Below are positions 5,425 to 7,402 of a stretch of 7,402 nt of DNA, in pieces. Every line of letters starts with the position of its first letter. Position 1 is the stretch's first letter. Made by a program: the position numbers and the translations under genes. Source of the DNA: Candidatus Stahliibacteriota bacterium (lineage in GTDB: Bacteria; Hydrothermota; Tepidihabitantia; B3-TA06); the NCBI GenBank assembly GCA_030592225.1, contig JAUVJT010000107.1, positions 1 through 7,402 on the forward strand. Direction: 5' to 3'. The notes beneath the pieces were generated by a model that worked only from the letters and a program-made list of their open reading frames with translations, was not told the origin of the DNA and did not search any database.

Positions 5425-6396
5425 ATGACTTTCCCTGCCATAACTCACCCTGATTCGACGGTTCTCATAACCGGAGCTTCGGGATTCGTGGGAAGACTGC
5501 TGACCGAGGCGGAAACAGCCAGGGGTAACCGAGTCATAGGAATTCATCATCCTGCCGAGAATCCTGATCTCGAGTTTGAATCGGCAGGGATTGATTTGAG
5601 GGATACGAAAAGGCTGGAAGATTTCATCAGTGAAATAAATGTGTCGCGGGTATATCACCTGGCGGCAATATCATCGGTCAGGAAGTGCCAGGAAAATCCG
5701 GCCCTGTGCTTTGACGTAAACGTTACCGGCACCCTGAATCTTCTGGACGTCCTGTCCCGGCTGCCCAGAACTCCAAAGATTCTGTTCGCCTCTTCGTGCG
5801 AGGTGTACGGAAACGTCGATCCCGCCAAACCACCCGTTACCGAAAACTACCCCACTATACCCATCAACATCTACGGGTTGAGTAAATTGCATGCCGAGGA
5901 TGTCTGCCACTTTTACACCAGGGAGCACGGGATGCTGATAGTCATAACCAGGGGCTTTAACCACACCGGGCCTGCTCAGGCGCAGAGTTTTGTTTTCCCC
6001 CACTAGGCCAACACCCTGGCCAGGATAGAAAAAGGACTCAAAGAACCGACACTAAAGATGGGCAACCTCTCGGTGAGAAGGGATTTTCTGGACGTGCGCG
6101 ACGTGCTCAAAGCGTACATGAGCGCGATGGATGAAGCCAGGGGAGGAAGCGTGTACAACGTAACTTCGGGGCGCTGCATATCTATCTCCGAAGGTGTACG
6201 TATGATGGTTGAAATTTCCGATTTAAGCGTTAATATAATACAGGAAAGCTCGCGGATGCGTTCATACGATATCCCGCAACTCTCCGGAGACGCATCCCTC
6301 ATTGAAAAGGATTTAGGCTGGCGTGCCGAGATTACGCTGGAGCAGACTTTCAAGGATTTGCTCGCATACTGGAGAGCAAAGGAAGGCGTAGAATGA
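5425..6396 (+). pseudogene. RMD-like nucleotide-sugar dehydrogenase interrupted by one in-frame TAG
   Basis: One continuous frame of 323 codons encodes a complete extended SDR, except for TAG at 6004-6006 (codon 194). Before it are GASGFVG (Gly17, Gly20, Gly23), the catalytic ASSCEVYG and Tyr150-x-x-x-Lys154 (IYGLSK), and TRGFNHTGP. After it come ARIEKGLKEP, GNLSVRRDFLDVRDV and the C-terminus ending LLAYWRAKEGVE, all collinear with the upstream gene at 4321-5280. The TAG sits where that protein has Phe193 in SNFAHQ. There is no frameshift and no other decay. Read literally, the 193-residue product lacks the substrate-binding part. A 112-residue remainder could begin only at ATG 6058, which has no ribosome binding site. 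Explanations are a recent nonsense mutation (for example TAC or TAT to TAG), amber readthrough, or an assembly error. ATG 5425 has no ribosome binding site either. The 3' end overlaps the next gene in ATGA. Confidence 0.75.
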
Positions 6397-7343
6397 AGCT
6401 ACACGTATTCGGGGTAAGAGGCAGCCTGCCCGCCCCATCTGCGAAGAATTTCAACACCTCCATCTACGGGGGCAACACAACCTGTTGCTATCTACAGGCA
6501 GGGCCGTTCCGCATCATCTTCGACATGGGTTCGGGCGCAAGAATGCTGGGCAATCACCTGATGAAGAAAGGCGTCATCGGCAAAAACTTCATCTTCCTCC
6601 TGACCCACTACCACTCCGACCACATTCAGGGTATCGGGTTCTGCGTACCCTTCTACATCAAGAGCAATACCTTCTTCATCCACGGCTTCACCCCTGAAGG
6701 CAGGGAGAACATCGACCCTCTCCGGAACGTGGTTCTACAGGCGCTGGGCGAACAGCAGGCAAGCCCCTTCTTTCCGGTGCCCCATTCGCTCCTGCCCGCC
6801 CGGAAGATATACAACGCCCACAATCGAATGTTTTCCGAAACCTTCTACTACCTGCACCGGAACGACAATTATTTCTTCATCTCGGAGAAGGACTCCGCTG
6901 AAACCGCCTCGATTGAGCGGCAAGATTTGCTGAAGATAACCACCATACCGCTGCACCATCCCAACGGATGCCTGGGTTATAGAATAGACTACGGCGACGA
7001 ATCCTTCGCCTTCTGCACCGACAACGAACCCCTGGCTTACCCTAATCATCAGATCAATACCATATGCAAAGACGTTGACGTAATAGTGCTCGACGGCCAG
7101 TACACCGCCGAACAGCTTTCCGGACCGACCCAGACCTACGGACACGGAAGCCCTGAACTGTGCGTGGATCAAGCCATTGCATGCGGCGCAAAGAAACTCA
7201 TGATTACCCACATGGACCCCGCCCATGACGATAAGAATGTGGCACCGATGGAGGTAGAATGCAAGACCTACCTGGCAAAGAAAAAGAAAAAAACACCTGC
7301 AAGCGTTGAATTTGCAAAAGAGGGCAAGTCCTGGGATATTTGA
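6393..7343 (+). CDS. TaR3-like metallo-beta-lactamase-fold hydrolase
   Basis: The 316-residue product is a metallo-beta-lactamase-fold enzyme, probably cytoplasmic since no signal peptide is seen. The N-terminus GVRGSLPAP (7-15) and YGGNTTC (25-31) is typical of the TaR3/PhnP/RNase Z-like branch. The metal motif THYHSDH supplies His72, His74, Asp76 and His77. Later ligands are likely His188 or His189 in LHHPNG, Asp210 in FCTDNEP and His273 in ITHMDPAHDD. LDGQYT (233-238) and YGHGSP (249-254) are also family hallmarks. The family suggests a phosphodiesterase-type activity, possibly on a cyclic nucleotide or nucleic acid, but the substrate is unknown. It starts inside the previous gene's stop (ATGA, 6393-6396) with AAAGGAAGG at 6378-6386. 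A lysine run at 296-300 is encoded by A-rich codons near the C-terminus. Its place after sugar-nucleotide genes suggests co-expression rather than a shared pathway. Confidence 0.88.
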   Translation: MKLHVFGVRGSLPAPSAKNFNTSIYGGNTTCCYLQAGPFRIIFDMGSGARMLGNHLMKKGVIGKNFIFLLTHYHSDHIQGIGFCVPFYIKSNTFFIHGFTPEGRENIDPLRNVVLQALGEQQASPFFPVPHSLLPARKIYNAHNRMFSETFYYLHRNDNYFFISEKDSAETASIERQDLLKITTIPLHHPNGCLGYRIDYGDESFAFCTDNEPLAYPNHQINTICKDVDVIVLDGQYTAEQLSGPTQTYGHGSPELCVDQAIACGAKKLMITHMDPAHDDKNVAPMEVECKTYLAKKKKKTPASVEFAKEGKSWDI

Positions 7344-7402
7344 CCCAGATACCTTGACCTTCAACTATTCATAGATTAATGTCAGAAAGACGCAACCTGA
7401 AG

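Noticed and set aside
5281..5658. Antisense ORF over the spacer before the broken SDR gene
   Set aside because: It overlaps the conserved N-terminus of the SDR and shows low-complexity, non-domain sequence without a start signal.
6004..6006. Genome-wide reassignment of TAG as a sense codon
   Set aside because: TAG terminates the gene at 2201-2203 immediately before a terminator-like hairpin, and no other conserved gene in the window contains an internal TAG.
7278..7293. Programmed frameshift at the A-rich lysine run of the MBL gene
   Set aside because: A seven-A run is present, but the zero frame continues to a normal end 16 codons later and no extended alternative frame or stimulatory hairpin is evident.
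6735..7364. Long antisense ORF of 209 codons opposite the MBL hydrolase
   Set aside because: The plus strand encodes a well-supported enzyme with all metal ligands; the antisense frame has no family features.

Overview
The window looks like a piece of a bacterial chromosome, most likely from an uncultured Gram-negative-type lineage assembled from environmental DNA. Support comes from several exported proteins with ordinary signal peptides, strong AGGAGG-type ribosome binding sites, bacterial ribosomal protein L28, nucleotide-sugar enzymes of the kind used for surface polysaccharide, and intergenic spacers full of short GC-rich palindromic repeats. The sequence alone does not fix the phylum. 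A candidate phylum such as WOR-3 or another FCB-type lineage is only a guess.

Region 1 (1-1394): a palindromic repeat, a secreted SIMPL/DUF541 protein (172-891), a doubtful small membrane protein on the minus strand (908-1084), and a control region. The control region holds one copy of a dispersed repeat (minus strand), a 36-base near-perfect hairpin with an overlapping second inverted repeat, and a near-consensus sigma70 promoter (1323-1350).

Region 2 (1395-2263): that promoter drives two tandem, paralogous, small exported proteins of unknown function, closed by a GC-rich hairpin. Region 3 (2302-2984): a stand-alone, A/T-richer gene with its own promoter. It encodes a winged-helix domain, a short motif resembling amyloid signalling motifs (an IQIG tetrad then NSQIQQGS), a coiled coil and a hydrophobic C-terminus. 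This is the best candidate in the window for an undescribed system.

Region 4 (2985-3400) has no gene. It carries two palindromic repeats and two tandem copies of a 69-base repeat whose hairpin arms differ in sequence but keep pairing.

Region 5 (3401-7343) is a tightly packed plus-strand operon. In order it holds rpmB (L28), a second SIMPL protein paralogous to the first, an RMD/GMD-like nucleotide-sugar dehydrogenase, a second RMD-like gene interrupted by a single in-frame TAG, and a TaR3-like metallo-beta-lactamase-fold hydrolase. Junctions such as TGATG (4319-4323) and ATGA (6393-6396) suggest translational coupling. The two sugar-nucleotide genes point to 6-deoxyhexose synthesis for the envelope, which fits the exported SIMPL proteins, but the co-operation is inferred from context only.
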